Shown here piece after piece: positions 51,876 to 62,541 of a stretch of 64,000 nt of DNA (its first letter is position 1; each line of letters begins with the position of its first letter). The notes under the pieces are model-generated. The model worked only from the letters and a program-made list of their open reading frames with translations, had not been told where the DNA came from and did not search any database. A program made the translations under genes and the position numbers. The stretch is from Vibrio cyclitrophicus (lineage in GTDB: Bacteria > Pseudomonadota > Gammaproteobacteria > Enterobacterales > Vibrionaceae), in NCBI RefSeq assembly GCF_024347435.1, contig NZ_AP025480.1:992001-1056000 (forward strand), given 5' to 3'.

Positions 51876-52847
51876 ATGAGCTTATTAGATGTCAAAGATC
51901 TGCGCGTCGAATTTACCACGCAAGATGGTACCGTAACCGCAGTAAACGACCTGAATTTCTCACTCAACCAAGGCGAAACGCTAGGTATCGTTGGTGAGTC
52001 AGGTTCGGGAAAGTCTCAAACGGTATTTGCACTGATGGGGTTGCTGGCTAAGAACGGCATCATCTCAGGCAGTGCAAAGTTTGAAGGCAACGAAATTCTC
52101 AACCTACCTGAGAAAGAATTGAACAAAGTTCGCGCTGAACAGATCGCGATGATCTTCCAAGATCCAATGACCTCACTGAACCCTTACATGAAAGTATGTG
52201 ATCAGTTGATGGAAGTTCTCATGCTGCATAAAGGTATGGGTAAAGCGGAAGCGTTCGAAGAATCAGTACGCATGCTTGAAGCGGTGAAAATCCCTGAAGC
52301 ACGTAAACGTATTACCATGTATCCACACGAATTTTCTGGCGGTATGCGTCAACGTGTGATGATTGCAATGGCCCTGCTGTGTCGTCCGAAACTGCTTATC
52401 GCGGATGAACCAACAACGGCGTTGGATGTAACTATTCAAGCGCAAATCATGGAATTGCTGAACGAGCTTAAAGATGAGTTTAATACTGCGATTATCATGA
52501 TCACCCATGACTTGGGTGTGGTTGCTGGTTCTTGTGACAAAGTATTGGTGATGTACGCAGGTCGTACTATGGAATACGGCACGGTTGATGAAATCTTCTA
52601 TGAGCCAAGCCATCCCTATGCGGAAGGCCTGCTTAAAGCAATTCCTCGTTTGGATACCGAAGGTGAAATTTTACCGACGATTCCAGGAAACCCACCCAAC
52701 TTACTTCGCCTACCGACAGGTTGTCCTTACCAAGACCGCTGTCACCGCGTAATGGACCGTTGTAAGCAAGAAGCACCGATTTTGCAGCCATTTGCTAAAG
52801 ACCGTCAGCGTGCTTGTTTTTCTGATTGGGAGACTTGGACAAAATGA
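51876..52847 (+). CDS. oppD: Oligopeptide ABC ATPase OppD
   Basis: 323 residues. Walker A GESGSGKS, signature SGGMRQR, Walker B LLIADEPTTALD, and the C-terminal oligopeptide-transport domain with cysteine motif CPYQDRCHRVMDRC. E. coli OppD is 337. Its stop overlaps the oppF start by four bases (ATGA). Confidence 0.96.
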   Translation: MSLLDVKDLRVEFTTQDGTVTAVNDLNFSLNQGETLGIVGESGSGKSQTVFALMGLLAKNGIISGSAKFEGNEILNLPEKELNKVRAEQIAMIFQDPMTSLNPYMKVCDQLMEVLMLHKGMGKAEAFEESVRMLEAVKIPEARKRITMYPHEFSGGMRQRVMIAMALLCRPKLLIADEPTTALDVTIQAQIMELLNELKDEFNTAIIMITHDLGVVAGSCDKVLVMYAGRTMEYGTVDEIFYEPSHPYAEGLLKAIPRLDTEGEILPTIPGNPPNLLRLPTGCPYQDRCHRVMDRCKQEAPILQPFAKDRQRACFSDWETWTK

Positions 52848-53830
52848 GTAAAGAATTACTATTAGATATTAAAAACCTTAAGGTTCACTTTAGCATTGCG
52901 GCTAAGTCTGCTTGGCCTTGGGCGAAACCATCAAACCTTAAAGCGGTTGATGGTGTGGATGTTCACCTTTACGAAGGTGAGACTCTGGGTGTAGTAGGTG
53001 AGTCTGGCTGTGGTAAATCAACATTTGCCCGCGCAATTATTGGTTTAGTTGAGGCAACTGAAGGCGAAGTTATGTGGTTAGGTCAAGACCTGACTAAGAT
53101 GCAGGAAGTGAAGCGTCGTGAGACTCGTAAAGAGATTCAGATGATCTTCCAAGACCCGCTAGCATCGCTTAACCCGCGCATGTCAGTTGGAGACATCATT
53201 GCTGAGCCTCTACAAACTTTCTATCCTGAGCTTTCTAAACAGGAAGTGAAAGATCGAGTTAAAGAGATGATGGCAAAGGTTGGTCTACTGCCCAACGTAA
53301 TCAACCGTTACCCACATGAATTCTCTGGTGGTCAGTGTCAACGTATCGGTATCGCGCGTGCACTTATCTTGAAGCCTAAGATGATCATCTGTGATGAGCC
53401 GGTTTCTGCTCTGGATGTATCTATCCAAGCTCAAGTAGTAAACCTTCTAATGGAACTACAGAAAGAGCTAGGTTTGTCTTTGGTATTCATCGCGCACGAT
53501 TTGTCGGTTGTGAAACACATCTCTGACCGTGTATTGGTGATGTATTTGGGTAATGCGGTAGAACTTGGTGAATCAGATGCTTTGTTCTCCGATCCTAAGC
53601 ACCCATACACCAAAGCGTTGATGTCTGCTGTTCCTATTCCAGATCCTCGCTTAGAGCGCAGCAAAACGATTCAGATGTTGGAAGGTGATTTACCTTCACC
53701 AATCAATCCACCGTCAGGTTGTGTGTTCCGTACTCGTTGCCCACAAGCAACTGAGGCTTGTGCTCAAACTAAGCCAACAATTCAAGGCGATGACGTACAC
53801 GCAGTATCTTGCTTGCACGTACAAGTCTAG
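52844..53830 (+). CDS. oppF: Oligopeptide ABC ATPase OppF
   Basis: The ATG at 52844, overlapping the oppD stop, gives 328 residues beginning MSKELLLDIKNLKVHF. Walker A GESGCGKS, signature SGGQCQRIGIARA, Walker B MIICDEPVSALD, and a C-terminal cysteine motif (CVFRTRCPQATEAC). It forms the ATPase heterodimer with OppD. Last gene of the operon. Confidence 0.96.
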   Translation: MSKELLLDIKNLKVHFSIAAKSAWPWAKPSNLKAVDGVDVHLYEGETLGVVGESGCGKSTFARAIIGLVEATEGEVMWLGQDLTKMQEVKRRETRKEIQMIFQDPLASLNPRMSVGDIIAEPLQTFYPELSKQEVKDRVKEMMAKVGLLPNVINRYPHEFSGGQCQRIGIARALILKPKMIICDEPVSALDVSIQAQVVNLLMELQKELGLSLVFIAHDLSVVKHISDRVLVMYLGNAVELGESDALFSDPKHPYTKALMSAVPIPDPRLERSKTIQMLEGDLPSPINPPSGCVFRTRCPQATEACAQTKPTIQGDDVHAVSCLHVQV

Positions 53831-53865
53831 AACCCATTTAAAACGGTTCAGCCTGTGACAGGCTT

Positions 53866-53899
53866 AAGCGCAACTTTTTTATGAGTTGCGCTTTTTTTG
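53866..53899 (+). terminator. opp operon terminator
   Basis: AAGCGCAACT/AGTTGCGCTT arms with a T7 tail; a smaller GCCTGT/ACAGGC hairpin lies just before it. Confidence 0.92.
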
Positions 53900-54184
53900 T
53901 GTCTAGACTTTCACGCTGAACAAGCTTCATCAAATAATTCGAACAACTAAGCCAACTTCTTCTGGTTTTGAAACCGTGGGCTTTTTTTATACTAATACTA
54001 ATCGTAGTAAATAACTGCTCATCCTAGCTTGTTAAAACGCTTGATAACGGCGTTAGAATTTTTGATTGTAGAATAACTACTAACAGAAAAATTCTGCCTT
54101 GTTCTCAAGCCTTTTTCTGCGCTATTTCTGAACATTTACTTACTGTGATTGGTATATAAAATTTTGGATGACAGAGGTTTGGAT

Positions 54185-55123
54185 ATGGGTAAGTTAGTTG
54201 AAGGTGTATGGCATGATGTTTGGTACGACACTAAGGAAAGTGGCGGCAAATTTGTTCGTGAAGATGCTGGCTTTCGAAGCTGGGTAGAGAACAAGTCGGG
54301 CGCACAATTTCAGCCAGAAAGCGGCCGTTATCATTTATATGTATCATTAGCTTGCCCTTGGGCGCACCGAACTCTGATCTTTCGTGAGCTGAAAGACCTA
54401 ACCGATCATATTGATGTGACGGTAGTCTGTCCAGACATGATGAGTGAAGGTTGGCAAATGGGGTTACCTGAACCTCTGTTCGGTCATACTCGTATGCACC
54501 AAATCTACACTCAAGCTAAGCCTGATTACTCTGGCCGGGTAACGGTACCTGTGTTATGGGATAAGAAAACAAACACCATTGTAAGTAACGAGTCCTCTGA
54601 GATTATCCGCATGTTCAACTCAGAATTTAATGAGTTAACGGGCAACACAGACGATTACTACCCGTGGGAATTAGCGAGCAAGATTGATCAGTGGAACGAT
54701 TATATTTATCCGAATATCAATAATGGTGTATACCGAACGGGCTTTGCGACAACACAAGAAGCCTACGAAGAAGCGTATGACTCGTTGTTTGAAGCTTTAG
54801 ATAAAGTTGACGCCCACCTTAGTGAGCACCGTTATCTAGCGGGTAACGAGATTACAGAAGCAGATTGGAGATTATTTACCACTCTGGTTCGATTTGATGC
54901 GGTCTATGTCGGGCATTTCAAGTGCAATAAACAGCGCATTGCTGATTACGTCCATATTCAAGGTTATCTAAAAGAGTTGTATCAAGTGAAGGGAATCAAA
55001 GAGACGACCGACTTTTACCATATAAAGCGTCACTATTACTACAGTCACACAGGTATCAACCCAACTCAAGTTGTACCAAAAGGACCAACGCTAGATTTAG
55101 AATCAGCCCACGGGCGAGGTTAG
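54185..55123 (+). CDS. Glutathionyl-hydroquinone reductase (YqjG type)
   Basis: The ATG at 54185 (MGKLVEGVWHDVWYDTKESGG) matches the start of E. coli YqjG; an upstream ATG at 54149 would add 12 unmatched residues. The product is 312 residues of the Xi-class glutathione transferases. The active-site Cys is in SLACPWAHRTL. It reductively removes glutathione from glutathionyl-hydroquinones. It stands alone with its own terminator. Confidence 0.92.
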   Translation: MGKLVEGVWHDVWYDTKESGGKFVREDAGFRSWVENKSGAQFQPESGRYHLYVSLACPWAHRTLIFRELKDLTDHIDVTVVCPDMMSEGWQMGLPEPLFGHTRMHQIYTQAKPDYSGRVTVPVLWDKKTNTIVSNESSEIIRMFNSEFNELTGNTDDYYPWELASKIDQWNDYIYPNINNGVYRTGFATTQEAYEEAYDSLFEALDKVDAHLSEHRYLAGNEITEADWRLFTTLVRFDAVYVGHFKCNKQRIADYVHIQGYLKELYQVKGIKETTDFYHIKRHYYYSHTGINPTQVVPKGPTLDLESAHGRG

Positions 55124-55137
55124 ATTAATCCTCGACA

Positions 55138-55172
55138 TAAAAAAACCCTAGATAAGAATCTAGGGTTTTTTG
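55138..55172. terminator. Bidirectional terminator after the GS-hydroquinone reductase gene and pta
   Basis: Thirteen-base arms AAAAACCCTAGAT/ATCTAGGGTTTTT with AAGA loop between convergent genes. Confidence 0.93.
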
Positions 55173-55190
55173 CTTTCTACAAAAGAAAAA

Positions 55191-57356
55191 TTAGTTAATT
55201 ACTTTTTCTTCAGCTTGAGCGGCTTGGTCTGCTTGGATAGCTGTTAGAGCTACTGTGTAAACGATATCGTCTACTAGAGCACCACGAGACAAGTCATTTA
55301 CTGGCTTGCGCATACCTTGAAGCATTGGACCGATAGACACTAGGTCTGCTGAACGCTGTACCGCTTTGTAAGTCGTGTTACCCGTGTTTAGGTCTGGGAA
55401 TACGAATACTGTCGCTTTACCTGCAACTGGAGAGTTAGGCGCTTTAGAAGCGGCTACGTTTTCCATGATTGCTGCGTCGTACTGAAGAGGGCCGTCGATC
55501 ACTAGATCAGGACGTTTCTCTTGAGCAAGTTTGGTTGCTTCACGTACTTTATCTACGTCTGCACCTTTACCAGATTCACCAGTAGAGTAAGAGATCATAG
55601 CAACACGTGGGTCGATACCGAATGCCGCAGCAGAATCTGCAGATTGGATAGCGATTTCAGCAAGCTGTTCAGCTGTTGGATCTGGGTTGATCGCACAGTC
55701 ACCGTATACAAGCACTTGATCAGGCAGAAGCATGAAGAAGATTGAAGATACGATAGAAGCATCAGGAGCAGTCTTGATGATCTGGAACGGAGGAACGATT
55801 GTGTTCGCCGTTGTGTGAACAGCACCAGAAACTAGGCCGTCAACTTCACCAGCTTCAAGCATCATAGTGCCTAGGAATACTGAATCTTCTAGCTTCTCAC
55901 GAGCAACAACTTCAGTCATACCCTTAGCGCCACGAAGTTCTACTAGACGAGCTACGTAGTTTTCGCGAACTGAAGCAGAATCGATGATCTCAACGCCAGC
56001 GCCTAGCTCAACACCTTGCTGTGCAGCAACGCGACGGATTTCTTCAGGGTTACCAAGAAGTACACATGTTGCGATACCGCGTTCAGCACAGATAGATGCA
56101 GCTTTAACAGTACGTGGCTCATCACCTTCAGGAAGAACGATGCGCTTAGCCGCTTTACGAGCGAATTCTGTTAACTGGTAACGGAATGCTGGTGGGCTTA
56201 GACGGCGAATACCTTGAGTGCCTTCAGATAGAGAATCAATCCAAGGGCCATCAATGTGGCTTGCAACGTGATCGTTAACGAACTCGATACGCTCTTTATC
56301 GTCTGCAGGTACTTCTAGGTTGAAGCTCTGTAGGTTAAGAGACGTCTGCCAAGTGTTACCTTGCGCCTTAAAGATCGGTAGACCTGAAGCGAATGCAGGT
56401 GCACAAAGGTTAGCAATACTTTCTGGAATGTCGTAACCGCCAGTCAGTAGGATTGCGCCAATTTCAACACCGTTTTTCGCAGCAAGAGCCGCAGCAACGA
56501 TAACGTCAGGGCGGTCTGCAGAAGTTACTAGCAGTGAACCTGGCTTGAAGTGCTCAATCATGTGCGGTAAAGAACGTGCACAGAAAGTGATGCTCTTAAT
56601 ACGACGAGTAGAGATTTCACCTTCGTTAACGATTTCAGCGTTAAGGTGTTTAGCCATATCAACCGCACGAGTTGCGATTAGATCGATGCTCCATGGCACA
56701 CAGCCAAGAACACGGATAGGACTAGAGTTGAAGATTTGCATTACTTCAAGGTTCGCTTGTTGAGCGCTATCTGCATCGTCAAAGATTTCAGATAGGTCAG
56801 GGCGAGTACGGCCAGCTTCATCAACAGGAGCGTTAAGCTTGTTGATAATCACGCCTTTGATGTTCTTGTTCTTAGTACCGCCGAAGTTAGAACATGCTAC
56901 TTCGATACGCTCTTTAAGCTGAGTAGGGTTATCAGTACCAGGAGTCGCAACGAATACGATCTCCGCACCAAGTGTTTTCGCGATTTCCGCGTTCACTTGG
57001 TTAGCAAATGGGTGCTTACGAGTAGGAACTAGGCCTTCGATTAGCGTTACTTCTGCGTCTTTGTTGATCTTGTTGTATTGCTCAACAACTGACTCAAGAA
57101 GCTCGTCCATTTTTTCACTACCGATCAAAGCTTCAGCTTTAGTCATTGCGATTGGCTCACCAATCTTAATGTCGCTGTTTGCGCTGATGATAGTAGACGT
57201 TAGATCTGGTTGGTTACCACCGCTACGAGGCTGAGCGATTGGCTTGTAGAAAGAAACACTTACGCCTTTACGCTCCATAGCGCGAAGAACACCCATGCTA
57301 ACACTAGTAAGACCAACACCAGCGCTTGTAGGGATAAGCATAATAGTACGGGACAT
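55191..57356 (-). CDS. pta: Phosphate acetyltransferase (long form)
   Basis: 721 residues, close to E. coli Pta (714). The N-terminal P-loop-like domain ([17 protein letters not shown]) and DRTGG domain precede the C-terminal catalytic PTA_PTB domain (about 395-715) with [12 protein letters not shown] and [10 protein letters not shown]. It interconverts acetyl-CoA and acetyl phosphate. It follows ackA on the same strand, 147 bases later, across a terminator-like hairpin. Confidence 0.96.
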   Translation of the reverse strand: MSRTIMLIPTSAGVGLTSVSMGVLRAMERKGVSVSFYKPIAQPRSGGNQPDLTSTIISANSDIKIGEPIAMTKAEALIGSEKMDELLESVVEQYNKINKDAEVTLIEGLVPTRKHPFANQVNAEIAKTLGAEIVFVATPGTDNPTQLKERIEVACSNFGGTKNKNIKGVIINKLNAPVDEAGRTRPDLSEIFDDADSAQQANLEVMQIFNSSPIRVLGCVPWSIDLIATRAVDMAKHLNAEIVNEGEISTRRIKSITFCARSLPHMIEHFKPGSLLVTSADRPDVIVAAALAAKNGVEIGAILLTGGYDIPESIANLCAPAFASGLPIFKAQGNTWQTSLNLQSFNLEVPADDKERIEFVNDHVASHIDGPWIDSLSEGTQGIRRLSPPAFRYQLTEFARKAAKRIVLPEGDEPRTVKAASICAERGIATCVLLGNPEEIRRVAAQQGVELGAGVEIIDSASVRENYVARLVELRGAKGMTEVVAREKLEDSVFLGTMMLEAGEVDGLVSGAVHTTANTIVPPFQIIKTAPDASIVSSIFFMLLPDQVLVYGDCAINPDPTAEQLAEIAIQSADSAAAFGIDPRVAMISYSTGESGKGADVDKVREATKLAQEKRPDLVIDGPLQYDAAIMENVAASKAPNSPVAGKATVFVFPDLNTGNTTYKAVQRSADLVSIGPMLQGMRKPVNDLSRGALVDDIVYTVALTAIQADQAAQAEEKVIN

Positions 57357-57383
57357 TGACGAACACCTTTAACTATTGGAAAT

Positions 57384-57444
57384 AAAAAAAGCTCAACTGC
57401 TATTCCCACCGATATTAAAATTGGGGTAGGAATAGAAGTTGAGC
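57384..57444 (-). terminator. Long hairpin terminator/attenuator between ackA and pta
   Basis: Arms 57391-57410 and 57425-57444 pair over 20 bases with two mismatches, around a 14-base loop. On the minus strand the hairpin is followed by seven T, so it has the form of an intrinsic terminator inside the ackA-pta unit. Confidence 0.8.
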
Positions 57445-57503
57445 CCCATTTTCTTGATATGAAAAACTGACTAGCTTCGAGTGAAGCTAGTCAGGAAAAT
57501 CAA

Positions 57504-58700
57504 TTAAAGACCTGCTAGTTTCGCAGTGTCTTCAGCAATTACTAGCTCTTCGTTAGTAGAGATAACCATTGCAGGGATACGGCTGTTAGCTGTAGTGATA
57601 GTACCTTCGCCGCCGAAACGAGCTTTAAGGTTAGCTTCACCGTCAACTTCGATGCCGAAGATGCCTAGGCGGTTAAGAACCATTTCACGGATTGGGCCAG
57701 AGTTCTCGCCGATACCGCCAGTGAAAGTGATTGCGTCTAGACGACCTTCTAGAGTTGCAGTGTAACCAGCAACGTACTTAGCTAGACGGTGACAGAACAC
57801 GTCCATTGCACGAGTTGCTTCTTCTTTCTCACCGTAGTTGTCTTCAACGAAACGACAGTCAGAAGTCACTTCAGTTAGACCAGCAAGACCAGACTCTTTA
57901 GTCAGCATGTTGTTGATTTCTTCAACAGAGTAACCAAGAGCATCGTGTAGGTGGAAGATAATCGCAGGATCTAGGTCACCACAACGAGTACCCATTACAA
58001 GACCTTCAAGAGGAGTAAGACCCATAGAAGTATCTACAGATTGACCGTTCTTGATTGCACATACAGAAGCGCCGTTACCTAGGTGACAGTTGATGATGTT
58101 AACTTCTTCAACTGGCTTGTTTAGTAGGCCTGCAACTTCACGAGTGATGAATAGGTGAGAAGTACCGTGCATGCCGTAACGACGGATGCCGTGCTCTTTG
58201 TACAGGTTGTACGGCAGAGCGTATAGGTAAGACTCAGAAGGCATTGTTTGGTGGAATGCAGTGTCAAAAACAGCAACGTTTTTAAGGCCTGGGAAGTTTT
58301 GTTGAGCCGCTTCAATACCGATAAGATGAGCTGGGTTGTGAAGAGGTGCGAAAGTCGCAGCGTCTTGAATACCCTTAAGCACTTCATCAGTGATAAGTGC
58401 AGAAGAAGTGAACTGCTCGCCACCGTGAACGATACGGTGACCGATAGCGCCAAGGTTAGCTTTAAGCTCAGGCTTAGAAGCAAGAATAGTTTCTACCATG
58501 AAAGATAGTGCTTCTACGTGAGCTGCGCCCGCACCTAGTTGTGCTTCGTGCTTGCCGTCAAGTTTCCATTTCATACGAGCTTCTGGAAGACCAAGACATT
58601 CAGCAAGACCAGTTAGGTGCTCAGCACCTGTTTCTGCATCAACAACAGCAAATTTAAGAGAAGAACTACCACAGTTTAAAACTAAAACTAGCTTAGACAT
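57504..58700 (-). CDS. ackA: Acetate kinase
   Basis: 398 residues (E. coli 400). Phosphate-binding [11 protein letters not shown] at the start, with GHRIVHGGE, the catalytic DTAFHQTMP region, and [11 protein letters not shown]. It makes ATP and acetate from acetyl phosphate. It is divergent from yfbV, as in E. coli. Confidence 0.97.
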   Translation of the reverse strand: MSKLVLVLNCGSSSLKFAVVDAETGAEHLTGLAECLGLPEARMKWKLDGKHEAQLGAGAAHVEALSFMVETILASKPELKANLGAIGHRIVHGGEQFTSSALITDEVLKGIQDAATFAPLHNPAHLIGIEAAQQNFPGLKNVAVFDTAFHQTMPSESYLYALPYNLYKEHGIRRYGMHGTSHLFITREVAGLLNKPVEEVNIINCHLGNGASVCAIKNGQSVDTSMGLTPLEGLVMGTRCGDLDPAIIFHLHDALGYSVEEINNMLTKESGLAGLTEVTSDCRFVEDNYGEKEEATRAMDVFCHRLAKYVAGYTATLEGRLDAITFTGGIGENSGPIREMVLNRLGIFGIEVDGEANLKARFGGEGTITTANSRIPAMVISTNEELVIAEDTAKLAGL

Positions 58701-59042
58701 TAATGACTACCTGTTTATTTTTCTGATCGAAATCAGTTAAGGATGAAAATTAATCTCAAGAATAGACGAAGCACTGTTGCTTGCGTACTAACCTTGGTCA
58801 AAAAAACGTTAATTTCCGTATTAAAGTGAAAGCCACTTTTTAAGAAAAGAGGCTCTTGCATTCCTTGCAGAAGTCGTCCCAAAGTTGCTTAAATTGTAAA
58901 TAAGGGCAACAATGAGATTGAGGTCTGCAAATAATAGCGATATTGTGCAAATATAACAAAAAAATTTGAAAGAATATTATTTTTCGTCAAATTTTTGTGT
59001 TTTTAGTTGATGATTTCAACTTTTTTTTAACGGGAGACTCAT
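58701..59042. other. Divergent ackA/yfbV intergenic region
   Basis: 342 bases, very AT-rich toward yfbV. It must hold both promoters. I see no clear operator by eye. Confidence 0.5.
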
Positions 59043-59495
59043 ATGAGCAATAGAGTTGGTTTAGCGAGCAGTTTAAAAGATGGCCAAAAGTACATGGATC
59101 TCTGGCCTGTTCGAAAAGAGTTAAACGCTATTTTCCCTGAGCAACGCATTATCAAGGCGACGCGCTTTGGCGTAAAGGTGATGCCAGCAATAGCCGCTAT
59201 TAGCGTTCTTACGCAAATGGTCTTTAATAATTATCAAGCGATGCCGCAAGCTGTGGTTATGGCTTTGTTCGCTATTAGTTTACCGCTTCAGGGTATGTGG
59301 TGGTTAGGCAACCGCTCAAACACGCAACTTCCACCAGCATTAGTATCGTGGTATCGCGAATTACACGAGAAAATTACTGAGACAGGTTTTGCTTTAGAAC
59401 CAATAAAGCCACGTCCTCGTTATAAAGAATTGGCGATCATTTTAAATCGCGCATTTCGTCAGCTAGATAAGTCCTCTATGGAGCGTTGGTTCTAA
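59043..59495 (+). CDS. yfbV: UPF0208 membrane protein YfbV
   Basis: 150 residues (E. coli 151) with two central membrane helices ([21 protein letters not shown] and [19 protein letters not shown]) and a cytoplasmic tail. In E. coli YfbV limits the spreading of the Ter macrodomain and lies beside ackA-pta, as here. Ribosome site CGGGAGA precedes the ATG. Confidence 0.94.
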   Translation: MSNRVGLASSLKDGQKYMDLWPVRKELNAIFPEQRIIKATRFGVKVMPAIAAISVLTQMVFNNYQAMPQAVVMALFAISLPLQGMWWLGNRSNTQLPPALVSWYRELHEKITETGFALEPIKPRPRYKELAIILNRAFRQLDKSSMERWF

Positions 59496-59521
59496 AAGAG
59501 CAGTTTGTTTCCTCCGTTTGT

Positions 59522-59556
59522 CTGAGAACGACTTTGTATCAGTAGCTCGTTCTCAG
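59522..59556 (+). other. Hairpin downstream of yfbV
   Basis: Perfect ten-base arms CTGAGAACGA/TCGTTCTCAG around a 15-base loop. It lacks a clear T-run, so it may be a weak terminator or an mRNA 3'-end structure. Confidence 0.5.
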
Positions 59557-59783
59557 ATTCGTTCTCTACTTTAGTTGTTTAGTTACTCCCTTATTCATTT
59601 TGTTTCTTACCTTTCAGTTAACCTAATCTGGCCTTTTCTCGCATAACTCGAACTTTGTTGTGTTTTTGTTAAATATCACTTCAACTTATCAATAGTTACT
59701 GGTAATAATGTCAATAGTGATTATTTTGATGTTGTTCTCTTCGAGCGATTAATAACGAGTAGAGCTTGATGTAGGGAGCGATA

Positions 59784-60749
59784 ATGGGTTCTGTAAGAAA
59801 GGTATTGGCAGCGGTTTTAGGCTGTCTGTTGTTGCTGTGGACTGGCAACGTAATGGCGAACGTCGCCAAAGTATCGGTTTCACAAGTTGTTGACCACCCA
59901 GATCTGAATGCGACACGTCTAGGGCTTATCGAAGGATTGAGAGCGAAAGGCTATGAAGCAGGTAAAAATTTAGAGTTTTCCTACGAAATGGCCAATGGCA
60001 GTCCTGTCCAAGCGGCCAAGATCGCTAGAGAGTTAGTGAGCGAAAATCCCCATGTGTTAGTGGGCATTGCTACCCCGACCTCACAAGCGTTAGTCTCAGC
60101 TACTCGTTCAATTCCTATTGTATTTACGGCAGTTACCGATCCAATCGGTGCAAGGCTAGTTAAACAATTGGAAATGCCGGGGCGAAATGTCACCGGTCTT
60201 TCTGATTTATCTCCGGTTTCTCAACATGTCTCACTGATTAGAGAGCTTCTTCCTCAGGCAAGCTCTATTGGGGTTGTTTATAATCCTGCAGAAGCAAATG
60301 CCGTTGCGTTAGTTGGTTTGTTGAAAGAGGCTGCGAGAGATTTTGGTATTACTCTTTATACTGAAAAAGCGTTGACCATTGATGATGTTGAATCAAAAGC
60401 AGGGTTTGTTGCCAAGAAGTCTGATGTTATCTATGCGTTGACCGATAACACGGTTGCAAGTGGTATAGAAGGTCTTATTGAAGCAGCGAATCAAGCGAAT
60501 ACTCCCGTCGTCGCAGGGGCTACTTCTTACGTTGGTAAGGGAGCTATTGCGGGCTTAGGGTTAGATTATTATGACGTAGGTGTCCAAACTGCAGACTATG
60601 TAGCGGCGATTCTGAACGGACAAAAACCTGGAAAGTTAAGTGTTAAAACAGCAAAGAGTTCGAAACTGGTCATTAACTTAGACGCGGCTCGCGAACTTGG
60701 TGTGACACTGCCGAAGTCCGTCATTGATCGTGCGATAATCAGTCGTTGA
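59784..60749 (+). CDS. Orphan ABC-type (TrpX-like) substrate-binding protein
   Basis: 321 residues with a signal peptide of about 25 (ending VMA) and two Rossmann-like lobes of the ABC_sub_bind family: VGIATPTSQALVSAT, IPIVFTAVTDPIGA, SIGVVYNPAEANA and GLGLDYYDVGVQTADYV. Relatives with permease partners carry amino acids such as tryptophan. Here no permease or ATPase gene follows, only a membrane diguanylate cyclase 251 bases later, so it may act as a sensor rather than a transporter part. Ligand unknown. Confidence 0.85.
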   Translation: MGSVRKVLAAVLGCLLLLWTGNVMANVAKVSVSQVVDHPDLNATRLGLIEGLRAKGYEAGKNLEFSYEMANGSPVQAAKIARELVSENPHVLVGIATPTSQALVSATRSIPIVFTAVTDPIGARLVKQLEMPGRNVTGLSDLSPVSQHVSLIRELLPQASSIGVVYNPAEANAVALVGLLKEAARDFGITLYTEKALTIDDVESKAGFVAKKSDVIYALTDNTVASGIEGLIEAANQANTPVVAGATSYVGKGAIAGLGLDYYDVGVQTADYVAAILNGQKPGKLSVKTAKSSKLVINLDAARELGVTLPKSVIDRAIISR

Positions 60750-61000
60750 TAAGGTTAATTATCAATTGTTTGACGGTATTTAAGTGATTGTTGTTAACAG
60801 TATTGAATTTGCTTAGATGAACAAAACTCATCGATTCTATATCTGGCTTGCGTTCTACTTTATTCATTTTTAAGCAGTTATCTTACCATTAGTCATATCG
60901 TTAATATCAATTTACATCATTTTACATCGAGGGAAATGACAATTAATGCCATAATATTAATGGTATAAATGAAAATAGCTGAGCACTAAGAGCACATTAT

Positions 61001-62467
61001 ATGAAAGTAAACAGGCACTTTAGCCTTCGCTTTGTCTTTGGATTCCCTGCCGTGATCGCCATAATGTTGCTAGGTCTAATTGGTAAGAATCATTTTGATG
61101 CGGTAAAAAAAGATATCAACGTTGAGTTTCATCGCATTGAAGAGGTGTTCACACGAACGACGAAGGTGGTTACTGCTTTAGATTACAGCTTCTCAAACTA
61201 CTACAAATCCGGAAATCCACTTTTTCTCGACCATAATAAGCAGGTAGTTAATGGCCTATGTCGCATTTGGCCTATCGACGTCCTGCTTCTCGCAGATGGT
61301 AAAACCGGCGATATCCCTTCAGTTGACATCGACTATATGCTGGTTGGTGAAGAGTCGTTGTGCTCTGAAAGCAGCGATAGCTATAAAGGTGCATCAGAGA
61401 AGATCGCTTTAGCTCCTATCCTTTCATTTCTATCTCAACTTGATGAATATCATGACGGTGTGCACTTCATTGATGCGAGTGGTTATGTCATTTCATCACC
61501 TGAAAATTTTGCCAAAGGATTAAGTAAGGCGCTTCTTTCCACCATCAAAAGTCGACCTTATTGGCAAAAAACTGCTAATAATCCAGAACAACTTACGTTA
61601 ACTGGGCCTGTGTACCGATTCGATTCACTGGACCGAATTATCAGTATGACTATTCCTGTATTTCACAAAGGCGTCCATCAAGGGATGCTATCTGTCGATA
61701 TTGATGCGGACAAACTGTTAGAGGCTTCTAATCAGCATTTAGCGGGAAGAGTGAACATTATTGATACGACTCTGGTGGATCCAAGCGATTCTGCAATCTT
61801 TTATCGTGAGATTTCCTTAGAAGGCGTCGCGTCACATCATGCGATGTATTACGAGTTAAATCTAGCTAAGGAAATCGAGCATTTCTTTATTTATGAAAAA
61901 GATAGCTTAATTGTTGCGATTATCGTTTATCTGTTCTCCGTGACCATTTTCTTTTACGTTAATTCCAATATTGAACGCGGTTACTTTAAAGAGCTTGCTG
62001 CCAAAGATCCGATGACAGGGTTATTGAATCGACGTGGTTTAGAAGTGTTTTGGCAAAGCGTAGAGCATGACCAACTATTTGCTCTAACGGTGCTTGATAT
62101 TGATGATTTTAAGTCAATCAATGACACCTATGGGCATGATAAAGGCGACGATGTGATTCGCTTTATGTCTCGTCAGATAAATAACAGCATTCGAAGCAGT
62201 GACGTGGCAGCTAGGTTTGGTGGAGAAGAGTTTGTTGTTTACATGAAAGGCGAGGATCGTGAGACACTGATGAGAACGTTAGAGCGTGTGAAAAATGCGA
62301 TTTGCGCGACATCAGCCGATGTTATTCCCAATGGATTTACAGTATCAGGTGGTGTCTGTCTCGTTGAAACAGAGCAAAACAAACTTAACTTCGAAGAGAT
62401 ATTTAAATACGCAGATGAAAAGCTGTACGTGGCTAAGACGACAGGTAAAAACCGTCTCGAATTTTAG
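61001..62467 (+). CDS. Membrane diguanylate cyclase with periplasmic sensor domain
   Basis: 488 residues. Transmembrane segments near 9-27 and 302-320 enclose a periplasmic domain of about 275 residues that resembles double-Cache-type sensors. The cytoplasmic GGDEF domain has the active GGEEF signature at 407-411 and an intact RxxD inhibitory site (RSSD, 398-401), so it should make c-di-GMP with feedback control. An orphan binding protein is encoded just upstream on the same strand. Confidence 0.88.
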   Translation: MKVNRHFSLRFVFGFPAVIAIMLLGLIGKNHFDAVKKDINVEFHRIEEVFTRTTKVVTALDYSFSNYYKSGNPLFLDHNKQVVNGLCRIWPIDVLLLADGKTGDIPSVDIDYMLVGEESLCSESSDSYKGASEKIALAPILSFLSQLDEYHDGVHFIDASGYVISSPENFAKGLSKALLSTIKSRPYWQKTANNPEQLTLTGPVYRFDSLDRIISMTIPVFHKGVHQGMLSVDIDADKLLEASNQHLAGRVNIIDTTLVDPSDSAIFYREISLEGVASHHAMYYELNLAKEIEHFFIYEKDSLIVAIIVYLFSVTIFFYVNSNIERGYFKELAAKDPMTGLLNRRGLEVFWQSVEHDQLFALTVLDIDDFKSINDTYGHDKGDDVIRFMSRQINNSIRSSDVAARFGGEEFVVYMKGEDRETLMRTLERVKNAICATSADVIPNGFTVSGGVCLVETEQNKLNFEEIFKYADEKLYVAKTTGKNRLEF

Positions 62468-62541
62468 CCACGCGATTGGACAAGTGTTTTGAGGAGTAAG
62501 TAAGCAGTGATGCGTTTTTTGAATAAAACGTGCCTAAAGAA

